Origin: DATDAH01 sp036525535
Lineage (GTDB): Bacteria; Actinomycetota; Acidimicrobiia; Acidimicrobiales; DATDAH01
Length of the DNA: 24,736 nt
Assembly: GCA_036525535.1 (NCBI GenBank)
Contig: DATDAH010000084.1
Location: 1-24,736, forward strand
Reading direction: 5' to 3'
Below the pieces are notes generated by a model. The model was not told the origin of the DNA. It ran no database searches and worked only from the letters and a program-made list of their open reading frames with translations. Below, piece by piece: positions 8,014-15,650 of this stretch. The stretch's first letter is position 1. Each line of letters starts with the position of its first letter. Made by a program: the position numbers and the translations under genes.

Positions 8014-8046
8014 GAGTCTTCCTCTCGTTGCGGATGGTCCCCGGAA

Positions 8047-8081
8047 TCGACCGTAGTCCCCGCCGCAGTACGGTCGCCGGA
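8047..8081 (+). promoter_or_regulatory. Likely promoter of the DapB-like gene at 8082
   Basis: TCGACC (8047-8052, 4 of 6 matches to TTGACA), a 16-base spacer and TACGGT (8069-8074) stand seven bases before ATG 8082. No Shine-Dalgarno is present, so a leaderless mRNA is likely. The same GTACGGT heptamer precedes the starts at 12393 and 16602. Motif-based call only. Confidence 0.4.
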
Positions 8082-9116
8082 ATGAGCCACAAGGTCATCC
8101 AGTGGGCGACGGGCACCGTCGGCATCCACGCCGTGCCCGCCATCGTCCACCACCCCGCTCTCGAGCTGGTCGGCCTCTGGGTCCACAGCGACGACAAGGC
8201 CGGCCGCGACGCCGGGGAGCTGTGCGGCATCGACCCGGTGGGCGTGACCGCCACCCAGGACGTCGACGCCCTGCTCGCCCTCGACGCCGACTGCATCTGT
8301 TACACGGCCCACTCCGACGTCCGCCCCGGCGAAGTGGTCGACGACATCTGCCGGATGCTGGCGGCGGGCAAGAACGTGGTCAACACGTCGTTCGTGGCCC
8401 TGCTGTACCCCGAGCAGGCCGGGTTCGGCGACCAGCTGGAGGCCGCCTGCCAGGAGGGCGGGACGACCTTCTTCACCTCGGGCATCGACCCGGGCTACGG
8501 CAACGCCGGCATCACCATCGGGGCCCTCGGGTTGTGCAAGGAGGTCCGCACCGTCCGGATGATGGAGATCGTCAACTACGCCACCTGGGACAACCCCTTC
8601 ACCATGTTCGAGATCATGGGGTTCGGGAAGGCCGACGAGGCCCAGTCCCTGCTGCTGGCGCCGGGGAGCACGACCCTGGCCTGGGGGCCGGTCGTCGCCC
8701 TGGTCGCGGCGTCGCTGGGCCTCGAGCTGGACGAGATCGTCGAGGACCACGAGGTGCTCCTGGCCGACGAGGACGTGACCATCGCCTCGGGCGTGGTCGA
8801 GGCCGGGACCATCTCGGGGATGCGCTTCGAGATCAAGGGGATGGTCGACGGCGAGGAGCGGGTGGTGGTCGAACACGTCACCCGCCTCCGGGACGACGAC
8901 GCCCCGCACTGGCCGCAGGGCGAGGGGTACCGGATCCTGGTCGAGGGGGAGCCCAACGTGAAGCTGGAGGTCACCCTCTCCTCCGACCTCGGGGACCACA
9001 ACCACGCCGGCTGCCTGGCCACCGCCATGCACGTGATCAACGCCATCCCCGCCGTGGTCGCCGCCGACCCCGGTGTGCTCACCCTCCTCGACCTCACCCC
9101 CCGCTTCCGGCTCTGA
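8082..9116 (+). CDS. DapB-like NAD(P)-dependent oxidoreductase (2,4-diaminopentanoate dehydrogenase-like), paralog 1
   Basis: A 344-residue Rossmann oxidoreductase. KVIQWATGTVG (4-14) is the nucleotide-binding turn, then LELVGLWVHSDDKAGRDAGEL, the second strand of the fold with a cofactor-selecting loop. The remainder matches the large group annotated as dihydrodipicolinate reductase-like or diaminopentanoate dehydrogenase-like, common in mycobacteria and other actinobacteria. True DapB catalytic motifs are not evident, so lysine synthesis is unlikely. The physiological substrate is unknown; steroid or CoA-linked catabolism is often suspected from context but is not shown here. I chose ATG 8082 over an upstream in-frame start at 8028, because a -10-like hexamer lies between them. 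A paralog sits at 10391 with the same N-terminal motif. Confidence 0.85.
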   Translation: MSHKVIQWATGTVGIHAVPAIVHHPALELVGLWVHSDDKAGRDAGELCGIDPVGVTATQDVDALLALDADCICYTAHSDVRPGEVVDDICRMLAAGKNVVNTSFVALLYPEQAGFGDQLEAACQEGGTTFFTSGIDPGYGNAGITIGALGLCKEVRTVRMMEIVNYATWDNPFTMFEIMGFGKADEAQSLLLAPGSTTLAWGPVVALVAASLGLELDEIVEDHEVLLADEDVTIASGVVEAGTISGMRFEIKGMVDGEERVVVEHVTRLRDDDAPHWPQGEGYRILVEGEPNVKLEVTLSSDLGDHNHAGCLATAMHVINAIPAVVAADPGVLTLLDLTPRFRL

Positions 9117-9133
9117 CGCTCGACCACTGAAAC

Positions 9134-9169
9134 TTGACACTTACGTAAGTAAGTGCTAACAATACGGGA
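9134..9169 (+). promoter_or_regulatory. Promoter of the ArsR-SRPBCC operon
   Basis: A perfect TTGACA (9134-9139) is followed after 18 bases by AACAAT (9158-9163); a TAACAA reading with a 17-base spacer is equally possible. The GTG of the ArsR gene (9170) comes six bases later, implying a leaderless transcript. The promoter is markedly more AT-rich than its surroundings and is overlapped by the operator at 9138-9155. Confidence 0.62.
9138..9155. promoter_or_regulatory. Probable ArsR-family operator
   Basis: CACTTAC (9138-9144) and GTAAGTG (9149-9155) form a perfect seven-base inverted repeat around GTAA. A second, overlapping perfect palindrome, ACTTACGTAAGT, occupies 9139-9150. The site fills the spacer between the -35 and -10 of the ArsR promoter, as expected for an autorepressor. 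The protein assignment is by position. Confidence 0.65.
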
Positions 9170-9484
9170 GTGGACGCCGCCCTCAAGGCCCTGGCCGAGC
9201 CCCGCCGTCGGGACATCCTCCGGCTGGTGTGGAGCCAGGAGCTGGCGGCGGGCGAGATCGCGGCCCGCTTCGACGTCACCCGACCGGCCATCTCCCAACA
9301 CCTCCGGGTGCTGTCCGAGGCCGATCTGGTGACCGAGCGCCGCGACGGCACGCGCCGCCTCTACCGGGCGCGGCCGGACACGGTCGAGGAGCTCCAAGCG
9401 TTCCTCGCCCGGTTCTGGGATGAGCGCCTCGACCGTCTCCGTGACGTCGCCGAGGCCGCCGAGCGAGACAAGGAGCGACCCTGA
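9170..9484 (+). CDS. ArsR-family winged-helix transcriptional regulator
   Basis: A 104-residue winged helix protein. LAEPRRRDILRLV (9-21) is the first helix typical of ArsR/SmtB proteins. Residues 27-54 (AAGEIAARFDVTRPAISQHL and the following LRVLSEADLV) form the recognition helix-turn-helix, and TERRDGTRRLYRA is the wing. The metal-binding ELCVC box is missing, so it belongs to the non-metal subgroup often paired with an SRPBCC/AHSA1 protein, as here. The start is GTG 9170, placed six bases after the -10. The gene contains AGGAG at 9471-9475, the ribosome binding site for the next gene, and its TGA overlaps that ATG by one base. It likely represses this operon through the palindromes at 9138-9155. 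Confidence 0.9.
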   Translation: MDAALKALAEPRRRDILRLVWSQELAAGEIAARFDVTRPAISQHLRVLSEADLVTERRDGTRRLYRARPDTVEELQAFLARFWDERLDRLRDVAEAAERDKERP

Positions 9485-9927
9485 TGGCCGAATTCGTACG
9501 CGACGTGGTGATCGCCGCCAGCCCGGAGACGATCTTCGGGTTCCTGACCGAGGCGGACAAGCACCGACAGTGGGAGGGGACCGAGGTCGAGCTCGACCCG
9601 CGGCCGGGCGGCGTGTACTCGGTCCTCGTCGCCGGGGAGTACCACGGTGTCGGCGAGTTCGTCGAAGTCGTCCCCTACGAGAAGATCGTGCACACCTTCG
9701 GCTGGAACATGCCCGACAACGCCATGCTCCCCGGCTCGACGATGGTCGAGATCACCCTCGAGCCCGAGGGCGACAAGACCCGGTTGCGCCTCCGTCACTA
9801 CGACCTCCCTGACGACCAGGTGGCCACGCACGCCGAGGGGTGGACGCACTACCTGGACCGACTGGCCCTCGTCGCCGGCGGGGGCGATGCCGGCCCCGAC
9901 ATCGGTCCGGACAGCCAGCCCGCCTGA
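9484..9927 (+). CDS. SRPBCC / AHSA1-like (START-fold) protein
   Basis: A 147-residue protein of the SRPBCC superfamily (Activator of Hsp90 ATPase homolog 1-like). It starts with VRDVVIAASPETIFGFLTEA, the usual first strand and helix, then WEGTEVELDPRPGGVY and VEVVPYEKIVHTFGW, and ends with the long C-terminal helix GWTHYLDRLALVAGG. The fold makes a deep hydrophobic ligand pocket; no catalytic residues can be assigned. It is translationally coupled to the ArsR gene (TGATG) with AGGAG eight bases before the ATG. ArsR-SRPBCC pairs are common in actinobacteria, where the regulator controls the partner; the ligand is unknown. Confidence 0.87.
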   Translation: MAEFVRDVVIAASPETIFGFLTEADKHRQWEGTEVELDPRPGGVYSVLVAGEYHGVGEFVEVVPYEKIVHTFGWNMPDNAMLPGSTMVEITLEPEGDKTRLRLRHYDLPDDQVATHAEGWTHYLDRLALVAGGGDAGPDIGPDSQPA

Positions 9928-9961
9928 CCGCGCGCCCGTCGGCCACCGCCATACTGCGACG

Positions 9962-10360
9962 GTGGCCGACGGTGACACCCTCTTCGACCGGGCGGGCGGC
10001 CAGCCCTGGTTCGACGCCCTCGTCGAGCGCTTCTATGAGGCCGTCGAGGACGACCCGCTGCTCCGGCCCATCTATCCCGAGGACCTCGGGCCGGGGAAGC
10101 GGGGCCTGGCCCTCTTCCTGGGCCAGTACTGGGGCGGCCCCGACGCCTACTCGGCCGAGCGGGGCCATCCCCGGCTGCGGGCCCGCCACCTGCCCTTCGC
10201 CATCGACACCCCCGAGCGCGATGCCTGGGTCGTCCTCATGACCGCCGCCGTGCGCGCCGGGGGCCTGTCGGCCGAGGACGAGGCCGACTTCCTCGCCTAC
10301 GTGGAGACCGCCGCCACCCACATGATCAACCAGCACCCCCTGGGCCTGCGTCCGTCCTGA
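9962..10360 (+). CDS. Group II truncated haemoglobin (GlbO type)
   Basis: A 132-residue truncated globin. FYEAVEDDPLLRPIYPEDL (24-42) carries Tyr25 at B10. QYWGGPDAYSAERGHPRLRARH (55-76) is the E-F region with proximal His76 at F8, and Trp89 stands at G8, a mark of group II (O-type) truncated haemoglobins. This family binds O2, NO or peroxide reversibly in the cytosol, and suggested roles are oxygen handling and NO or peroxide detoxification. The start is GTG 9962, six bases after a CATACT hexamer, so it may have its own leaderless promoter in the 34-base gap after the SRPBCC gene. Frames extending to 9647 overlap the SRPBCC gene in another frame and are rejected. Confidence 0.92.
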   Translation: MADGDTLFDRAGGQPWFDALVERFYEAVEDDPLLRPIYPEDLGPGKRGLALFLGQYWGGPDAYSAERGHPRLRARHLPFAIDTPERDAWVVLMTAAVRAGGLSAEDEADFLAYVETAATHMINQHPLGLRPS

Positions 10361-10390
10361 CCCGGCCGCGGCAAGGGCCATGATGAGGCC
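10357..10390 (+). promoter_or_regulatory. Likely promoter of the DapB-like gene at 10391
   Basis: CTGACC (10357-10362, overlapping the globin stop codon), a 16-base spacer and CATGAT (10379-10384) stand six bases before ATG 10391. GAGG at 10385-10388 is too close to the ATG to act as a normal ribosome binding site. Motif-based call. Confidence 0.4.
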
Positions 10391-11449
10391 ATGACCTACC
10401 GCGTGATCCAGTGGGCGACCGGCGGCGTGGGCCGGGCCGCCATCGAAGGCGTGCTCGACCACCCCGAGCTGGAGCTCGTCGGCTGCTGGGTCCACAGCGC
10501 CGACAAGGACGGCCGTGACGTGGGTGAGCTCATCGGCCGGGCCCCCCTCGGCGTGGCCGCCACCACCGACGTCGACGCCCTGCTGGCCGTGGACGCCGAT
10601 GCTGTCCTGTACTCGCCGGTCATGGCCGACCCCCCGGTCGTCGACCGCATCCTGCGCTCGGGCAAGAACGTGGTCACGCCCCTCGGCTGGTTCTACCCGA
10701 AGGGTCAGGACACGAGCCGGCTGGAGGAGGCCTGCGCCGAGGGCGGCGTGACCCTGCACGGCACGGGGATCCACCCCGGCGGGATCACCGAGCGCTTCCC
10801 CCTGATGGTGTCGGCCCTGTCCAACGCCATCACCCACGTCCGGGCCGAGGAGTTCAGCGACATCCGCACCTACGCCGCCCCCGACGTGGTGCGCCACGTG
10901 ATGCTCTTCGGGGCCACGCCCGAGGAGGCGGCCGAGAGCATCATGCTGAACGTCCTCGGGGCCGGGTTCATCCAGTCGGTCCACATGGTGGCCGACGTCC
11001 TGGGCTTCGCCCTCGACGCCGAGCTGACGACCAGCCACGAGGTGGCCGTGGCCACGGCGCCCATCGACTCACCCATCGGCCCCATCGAGCCGGGCCTGGT
11101 GGCCGCGCAGCGGTTCCGCTGGGTGGGCACGGTCGGCGGCGAGCCCGTCGTGACCGCGGCGGTGAACTGGTTCATGGGCCAGGAGGACCTCGATCCGGGC
11201 TGGACCTTCGGCCCCGAGGGCGAGCGCTTCGAGGTCGAGATCACGGGCGACCCGCCCGTCCAGCTCAGCTTCCACGGCCTCCACCCCGACTCCATCGCCG
11301 AGGGGCTCGAGCGCAACCGGGGGATCGTGGCCACGGCCATGCACTGCGTGAACGCCGTGCCCTACGTCTGTGCCGCCGCGCCCGGCCTCCAGACCTACCT
11401 CGACCTCCCGCTCGTCGCCGGCCGCGCCGCGCCGGGCCTACGCGGCTGA
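10391..11449 (+). CDS. DapB-like NAD(P)-dependent oxidoreductase, paralog 2
   Basis: A 352-residue paralog of the protein at 8082. YRVIQWATGGVGRAAIEGVL is the Rossmann nucleotide-binding start, LELVGCWVHSADKDGRDVGEL matches the same place in paralog 1, and both have a late ATAMH-x-x-N motif (ATAMHCVNAVPYV here, ATAMHVINAIPAV there). The middle diverges, so the two probably act on different substrates. Assignment to the dihydrodipicolinate-reductase-like/diaminopentanoate dehydrogenase-like group rests on these motifs; true DapB function is unlikely. It lies 30 bases after the globin gene on the same strand and ends next to the large dyad at 11463-11512. Confidence 0.85.
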   Translation: MTYRVIQWATGGVGRAAIEGVLDHPELELVGCWVHSADKDGRDVGELIGRAPLGVAATTDVDALLAVDADAVLYSPVMADPPVVDRILRSGKNVVTPLGWFYPKGQDTSRLEEACAEGGVTLHGTGIHPGGITERFPLMVSALSNAITHVRAEEFSDIRTYAAPDVVRHVMLFGATPEEAAESIMLNVLGAGFIQSVHMVADVLGFALDAELTTSHEVAVATAPIDSPIGPIEPGLVAAQRFRWVGTVGGEPVVTAAVNWFMGQEDLDPGWTFGPEGERFEVEITGDPPVQLSFHGLHPDSIAEGLERNRGIVATAMHCVNAVPYVCAAAPGLQTYLDLPLVAGRAAPGLRG

Positions 11450-11462
11450 GCCGAGCCCGCTC

Positions 11463-11512
11463 GAACGTGCGCCGATCACACCACGGATCCGTGGTGCAGC
11501 GAGCGCAAGTTC
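11463..11512. terminator. 50-base dyad between convergent genes, candidate bidirectional terminator
   Basis: A perfect 18-base palindrome, CACCACGGATCCGTGGTG (11479-11496), lies at the centre. An outer pair, GAACGTGCGC (11463-11472) and GCGCAAGTTC (11503-11512), matches at 9 of 10 positions. Both share the same centre (11487.5) and are separated by symmetric six-base unpaired stretches. The element fills the gap between the stop at 11449 and the convergent TauD-like stop codon, which it touches. No T-run follows. It could end transcription from both sides, bind a protein, or be a member of a dispersed repeat family. Confidence 0.5.
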
Positions 11513-12353
11513 AGGTGGGGGTGTAGACGGGGCGGTCGCCGTCGACGGTGACCCGGCGCATGACGCGGTGGCGGGGGAAGTGGTCGCTGAGGGCGCGGTG
11601 GTTGGTGCAGCGCTCGTCCCACACAGCCACGTCGTCGGCCCGCCAACGCCAGCGGACCTGGAAGTTGGGGTCCTGGGCGTGATGGAGCAGGAACGCCAGG
11701 AGGGCGTCGCTCTCGGGCCGGGTCATGCCGACGATCTGGTCCATGAACAGCCCGGAGACGAACAGCGCCGGGCGCCCGGTGCGGGGATGGGTGCGGACCA
11801 GGGGGTGCTCGACGGGCTGGTAGGCGGCTTCCAACGCGGCCATCTGGTCGGCGTCGAGGAAGCGACCCACCGCGGCGTCGAAGTCGGTGCCCCGGTGATG
11901 GCGCACCGTGAGGCCGGTGCAAAGGGCCTGCATGGTGGGGGAGAGGGCCTCGTAGGCCGCGGACATGCTCGCCCAGAGGGTGTCGCCGCCCACGTCCGGG
12001 ATGAGCCGGGCGCTGAGCACGGCCACCTGCGGGGGCTCGGTGATCCAGGTGACATCGGTGTGCCAGCCGTCGGCGTCGGGCGGGCTGTCCTCGGTGTCCT
12101 CGATGTACTGCAACCGGGTGTCGGCCCCCAGCACCTTGGACACCGGGAAGACGCTGGGCTCGCCGAAGCGGGCGGCGAAGGCCAGGTGCTGGTCGTCGGA
12201 GAGCGCCTGGTCGTGGAAGAAGAGGACCTGGTGCTCGAGGAGGGCCTGGTCGATGGCCGCGAACTGCCCGTCGGTCACCTCGGCCAGGTCGACGCCCTCG
12301 ACGACGGCGCCGATGACGGCGTTGACCGGCGTGACGATCGGGGCCTCGCTCAC
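11511..12353 (-). CDS. TauD/TfdA family 2-oxoglutarate-dependent dioxygenase
   Basis: A 280-residue Fe(II)/2-oxoglutarate dioxygenase close in layout to taurine dioxygenase. Iron ligands are His98 and Asp100 (GWHTDVTW) and His252 (CTNHRALSDHF), and Arg267 (VMRRVTV) would hold the 2-oxoglutarate carboxylate. GGDTLWASMSAAYEALS and FQVRWRWRADDVAVWDERC follow the TauD pattern. The family oxidises sulfonates, aryloxyalkanoates, alkyl sulfates and other small acids; the exact substrate is not predictable. The start is GTG 12353, six bases after a GACACT hexamer. It is divergent from the UvrD-like helicase, 39 bases away. A very long frame reading into this gene from 14885 is only the antisense of the helicase. 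Confidence 0.92.
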   Translation of the reverse strand: MSEAPIVTPVNAVIGAVVEGVDLAEVTDGQFAAIDQALLEHQVLFFHDQALSDDQHLAFAARFGEPSVFPVSKVLGADTRLQYIEDTEDSPPDADGWHTDVTWITEPPQVAVLSARLIPDVGGDTLWASMSAAYEALSPTMQALCTGLTVRHHRGTDFDAAVGRFLDADQMAALEAAYQPVEHPLVRTHPRTGRPALFVSGLFMDQIVGMTRPESDALLAFLLHHAQDPNFQVRWRWRADDVAVWDERCTNHRALSDHFPRHRVMRRVTVDGDRPVYTPT

Positions 12354-12383
12354 CCCGAGAGTGTCCCACGTCCCCGGTACGGT
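12354..12383. promoter_or_regulatory. Divergent promoter region between the TauD-like and UvrD-like genes
   Basis: Only 39 bases separate the two starts. On the reverse strand GACACT (12365-12360) lies six bases before the GTG at 12353. On the forward strand TACGGT (12378-12383) lies nine bases before ATG 12393. The -35 boxes would overlap the opposite promoter, so the two promoters may interfere with each other. No convincing -35 hexamers were found. Confidence 0.35.
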
Positions 12384-12392
12384 CCGAGCCTG

Positions 12393-15215
12393 ATGGCCAT
12401 TGCGTGCGGACACTGCGGAGCGAGTCACGACACCGTGGCCGAGGTCCGCTCGTGCACCGGGACCCGCGCTCCCGAGGCGTCCCTGTTCGACGAGCCGTCC
12501 TACGACGAAGCCTCGGTGGACGAGCCCCTCGATCTCGTGCTGGAGCCCGTGGCCGGCGACCTCGCCGTCCTGGCCGGACCCGAGGAGCTCGGCCGGGCCC
12601 TCGTGGTCGGCCCGGGTCAGGCCGCGCCCGCGCCGTGGGCCGACGCTCCCCGGTTCGTGGTCGACGCCGCCGCGGTGGCGACGCCCGACCAGCTCGTCGG
12701 CCGGCTCCTGCCGCGGTGGGTGAAGCGCCGGCGCTACGTCGTGGAGCTGGCCGTCGACCTGCCCACCGGGCCCACGGAGCGGGACGACACCGAGCCGTGG
12801 CGGCTCAAGCCCTCGTTCGCGTTTCCGCTCGACCAACTCGTACACCTCGTGTGGGCCAACGCGGTCGATCTCCGCGACGCCTCCGCCCCGACGTTCGGGC
12901 CTCGGACGATGGCCCTCAGTGCCGGCGCCACGGCGTCGGCGACGGCGGACGTCGCGCTCGCCGACGGCCAGGACGCCTGGTGCGACGGCGGGCCGCTCGA
13001 CGTCGAGCTGGCCCGGCGCCTCGGCACCCCCCTGCTCCCGGCCCCGAACGTCGGCCGCCTCGAGCCGTTCGGCCTGAACCGGCCGACCGCCGACCTGGCG
13101 CCCGACCAGCTGGCGGCGGTCGCCCACCGCGGCGGCCCCTGCCGGGTCATCTCGCCCGCCGGCTCGGGCAAGACCCGCACGCTCACCGAGCGGGCCCGGC
13201 ACCTGGTCCGTGATCAGCGCCTCAGCCCTGGTGCTCTCGGCCTCGTCGCCTACAACAAGCGGGCGGCCGACGAGATGGGTGAGCGCCTGGGCGACACCCG
13301 GGGCCTCGACATCCGCACCCTCAACTCCCTCGGCCTGGCCATCCTCACGGGGCGAGGCCCCTTCGCCGCGCCGGGCAGTGGCCAGCGTCCGGTGGACACG
13401 CTGAACGAGGCCGACCAGCGCCGCATCCTGGACGGTCTGGTCGACTTCCCCCGGCGGGCCAACACGGATCCCGCCGCGGCGTGGCTGGAGGCCCTCGGCC
13501 GGGTCCGCCTCGGCCTGCGCCCGCCCGCCGACGTCGAGGCCGAGTACGCCGGCGACGTCGACGGCCTGGACGAGGTCTTCCCCCGCTACCAGGCCGAGCT
13601 GGACCGGCGGGGCATGGTCGACTTCGACCAGCAGATCTACGGGGCGGTGAAGCTCCTGCTGACCGACCCGGAGGTCCGGGCCACCGCTCAGCGGGCCAGC
13701 CGGGTGCTGCTGGTCGACGAGTTCCAGGACCTGACCCCGGCCCACCTCCTGCTCCTGCGGCTGCTGGCGGCCCCCGCCTTCGACGTGTTCGGCGTGGGCG
13801 ACGACGACCAGACCATCTACGGCTACAACGGCGCCGACCCCACCTGGCTCATCGACTTCGACCGGTACTTCCCGGGCGCCGTGTCCCACCCGCTGACCGT
13901 CAACTACCGGTGCCCGCCCGGGGTGGTGGCCGGCGCCCGCACCCTGCTGACCCACAACCGCCGCCGGGTGGCCAAGACCATCGACGCCGCGCCCGGTCGG
14001 GCCGGTGCCGACACCGATCTCGTCGTGCGGGTCGACGACGCCACGGTGGCGGCCACGGTGGCCGTGGTCCAGGACCGTCGGGCCGCGGGGGCGGCGACCG
14101 CTGACATCGCCGTGCTCACCCGGGTGAACGCCACCCTCGCCCCCGTGCAGGTCGCCCTCGACCTGGCCGGGGTCCCGTGTGAGCGGGTCGCGGGACCGGC
14201 CTGGCTCCAGCGCACGGGCGTGCGATCCGCCCTGGCCTGGCTCCGGTTGGCCACGACAGGCGGCCTCCGCCCCGTCGACCTCGCCGAAGCCGTGCGCCGC
14301 CCGCCCCGTGGCCTCTCGGGGAAGGTGATCGAGTGGATCGCCGAGCAACGCACCGTCGAGGGCATCGACCGCTTGGCCGGCCGACTCAGCCGGGATCGCG
14401 ACCGGGAGAAGGTCGAGGCCTTCGCCGACGACCTCCGGGCGGTGACCGCTCGGGCCGAGGGCGGGACGGCGGCGGAGGTCCTGGCCCACGTGCGCGACCG
14501 GCTCGGTCTCGAGGGGGCCATGCAGTCCCTCGACGGCAGCCGGGGCCGGGTCGACCGGTCCAGCCACACCGACGACCTCGACGCCCTGATCCAGCTGGCC
14601 GAGCTCCACACCGACGCCGCCACCTTCGGCGCCTGGCTGGCCAACCAGCTCGAGGCCCGCCCCGCCACCGCGGGCCCGGTCGTGCACCTGTCGACCGTGC
14701 ACCGGGTCAAAGGGCTGGAGTGGCCTCACGTCGTGGTCCACGAGGCCTCGAGCCGCCTCTTCCCGCACCGGCTGGCCGACGACGTCGAAGAGGAGCGCCG
14801 GGTGTTCCACGTGGCGGTGACCCGGGGCTCGGCCACCGTCACCGTCGTGACCCCCGATCGGGCCCCCTCGCCCTTCGTCGCCCAACTCATGACCGAGGCG
14901 CCGCCCGCGCCGGTCGAACGCCCCGGCCCGGCACCCACCCCGACGCGGGCGCCTCCCGTGGCCGCGGTGCCAAAACGCCCCGCCGCGCCTGGCGACGAGG
15001 GCCTGCGGGCCGCCCTGCAGGCCTGGCGTCTCGACCGGTCACGGGCCGACGGCGTCCCTGCCTACGTCGTCTTCAACAACAAGACCCTCGACGACCTCGT
15101 CGCCCGCCGGCCCGCGGACTACGCCCAGCTGCGGGCCTGCGTCGGGATCGGCCCGGCCAAGGTCGAGAACTACGGCGACGATCTCCTCGCCCTCATCGCC
15201 GAGAGGTCAGGCTGA
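12393..15215 (+). CDS. UvrD/Rep-type superfamily 1 DNA helicase with N-terminal Cys motif and C-terminal HRDC domain
   Basis: A 940-residue SF1A helicase. All helicase motifs are visible: Walker A SPAGSGKT (254-261), Walker B VDEFQD (441-446), motif III GDDDQTIYGYNGA (469-481), motif IV NYRCPPG, motif V TVHRVKGLEW (768-777) and motif VI VFHVAVTRG (804-812). A proline-rich linker (836-866) leads to an HRDC domain (about 870-937), as in actinobacterial UvrD2. The first 240 residues are an extra region starting with CGHCGASHDTVAEVRSC (5-21), a possible small zinc site, then a poorly known stretch. It likely unwinds DNA 3' to 5' during repair. I chose ATG 12393, where the Cys motif begins; in-frame sequence back to 11370 runs through the TauD-like gene. 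It is convergent with, and overlaps by nine bases, the membrane protein at 15207. Confidence 0.93.
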   Translation: MAIACGHCGASHDTVAEVRSCTGTRAPEASLFDEPSYDEASVDEPLDLVLEPVAGDLAVLAGPEELGRALVVGPGQAAPAPWADAPRFVVDAAAVATPDQLVGRLLPRWVKRRRYVVELAVDLPTGPTERDDTEPWRLKPSFAFPLDQLVHLVWANAVDLRDASAPTFGPRTMALSAGATASATADVALADGQDAWCDGGPLDVELARRLGTPLLPAPNVGRLEPFGLNRPTADLAPDQLAAVAHRGGPCRVISPAGSGKTRTLTERARHLVRDQRLSPGALGLVAYNKRAADEMGERLGDTRGLDIRTLNSLGLAILTGRGPFAAPGSGQRPVDTLNEADQRRILDGLVDFPRRANTDPAAAWLEALGRVRLGLRPPADVEAEYAGDVDGLDEVFPRYQAELDRRGMVDFDQQIYGAVKLLLTDPEVRATAQRASRVLLVDEFQDLTPAHLLLLRLLAAPAFDVFGVGDDDQTIYGYNGADPTWLIDFDRYFPGAVSHPLTVNYRCPPGVVAGARTLLTHNRRRVAKTIDAAPGRAGADTDLVVRVDDATVAATVAVVQDRRAAGAATADIAVLTRVNATLAPVQVALDLAGVPCERVAGPAWLQRTGVRSALAWLRLATTGGLRPVDLAEAVRRPPRGLSGKVIEWIAEQRTVEGIDRLAGRLSRDRDREKVEAFADDLRAVTARAEGGTAAEVLAHVRDRLGLEGAMQSLDGSRGRVDRSSHTDDLDALIQLAELHTDAATFGAWLANQLEARPATAGPVVHLSTVHRVKGLEWPHVVVHEASSRLFPHRLADDVEEERRVFHVAVTRGSATVTVVTPDRAPSPFVAQLMTEAPPAPVERPGPAPTPTRAPPVAAVPKRPAAPGDEGLRAALQAWRLDRSRADGVPAYVVFNNKTLDDLVARRPADYAQLRACVGIGPAKVENYGDDLLALIAERSG

Positions 15216-15620
15216 GGGGGAGCGCTCGGGGAGGATCAGGGTGAGGTGGGCGACGGCGAGGCCCATGAGCAGGACGCCGTTCGGGATGTGCCATGCCGCG
15301 GCCTCGAGGGTGTCCCGGCCGACGAAGCCGAGGCCGATCTGGGCGAAGCAGAGGGCGGCGAAGGCGACGGCGTGGCCGACCACGACGCCGCGGGTCTGGG
15401 TCATGAACGAGAGCACGACCATGACCACCGCGACGGCGAACAGCAGCTCGCCGATGAAGCCGTGGACCTCGATGTTGCCCGTGCCGAAGAGGCGGGACGA
15501 GCGGCCGGCGAGGACGGCCAGGATCAGGACGAGGACGACGCTCAGCCCGGCCAGGATGCGGTAGGTCAGGAGCAGGCCCGAGCGGGAGGCGGCGGCGGAG
15601 GGGGCGGTCACGGCGGTCAT
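15207..15620 (-). CDS. Small four-helix membrane protein, DUF6220-like
   Basis: A 137-residue protein with four predicted membrane helices at about 17-40, 55-73, 80-101 and 113-131. Histidines sit in or near the helices: His53 (EVHGFIG), His83, His111 (AWHIPNG) and His125 (VAHL). This spacing resembles the actinobacterial DUF6220-type small membrane proteins and would suit haem b binding, but neither is proven. ATG 15620 lies 30 bases after the stop of the nucleotidyltransferase on the same strand, so it may be the third gene of the XRE-nucleotidyltransferase transcript. No Shine-Dalgarno is visible before the ATG. Its last nine bases overlap the end of the convergent helicase. Confidence 0.75.
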   Translation of the reverse strand: MTAVTAPSAAASRSGLLLTYRILAGLSVVLVLILAVLAGRSSRLFGTGNIEVHGFIGELLFAVAVVMVVLSFMTQTRGVVVGHAVAFAALCFAQIGLGFVGRDTLEAAAWHIPNGVLLMGLAVAHLTLILPERSPSA

Positions 15621-15650
15621 CTGAGCACGTGGGCGGCTGGCGCCGCGAAG

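Noticed and set aside
7283..8296. Upstream extension of the P450 through the aquaporin gene
   Set aside because: This stretch encodes the aquaporin with both NPA motifs in another frame; the P450 can begin only near 7282 or 7228.
11370..12392. Upstream extension of the UvrD-like helicase by 341 codons
   Set aside because: It would run through the divergent TauD-like gene and encodes low-complexity sequence; the Cys motif at ATG 12393 marks the natural start.
12354..14885. A very long reverse-strand frame of more than 800 codons across the UvrD-like helicase
   Set aside because: It is the antisense of a helicase with all motifs intact. High GC content suppresses stop codons in such frames; only its last part, 11511-12353, is a real gene (TauD-like).
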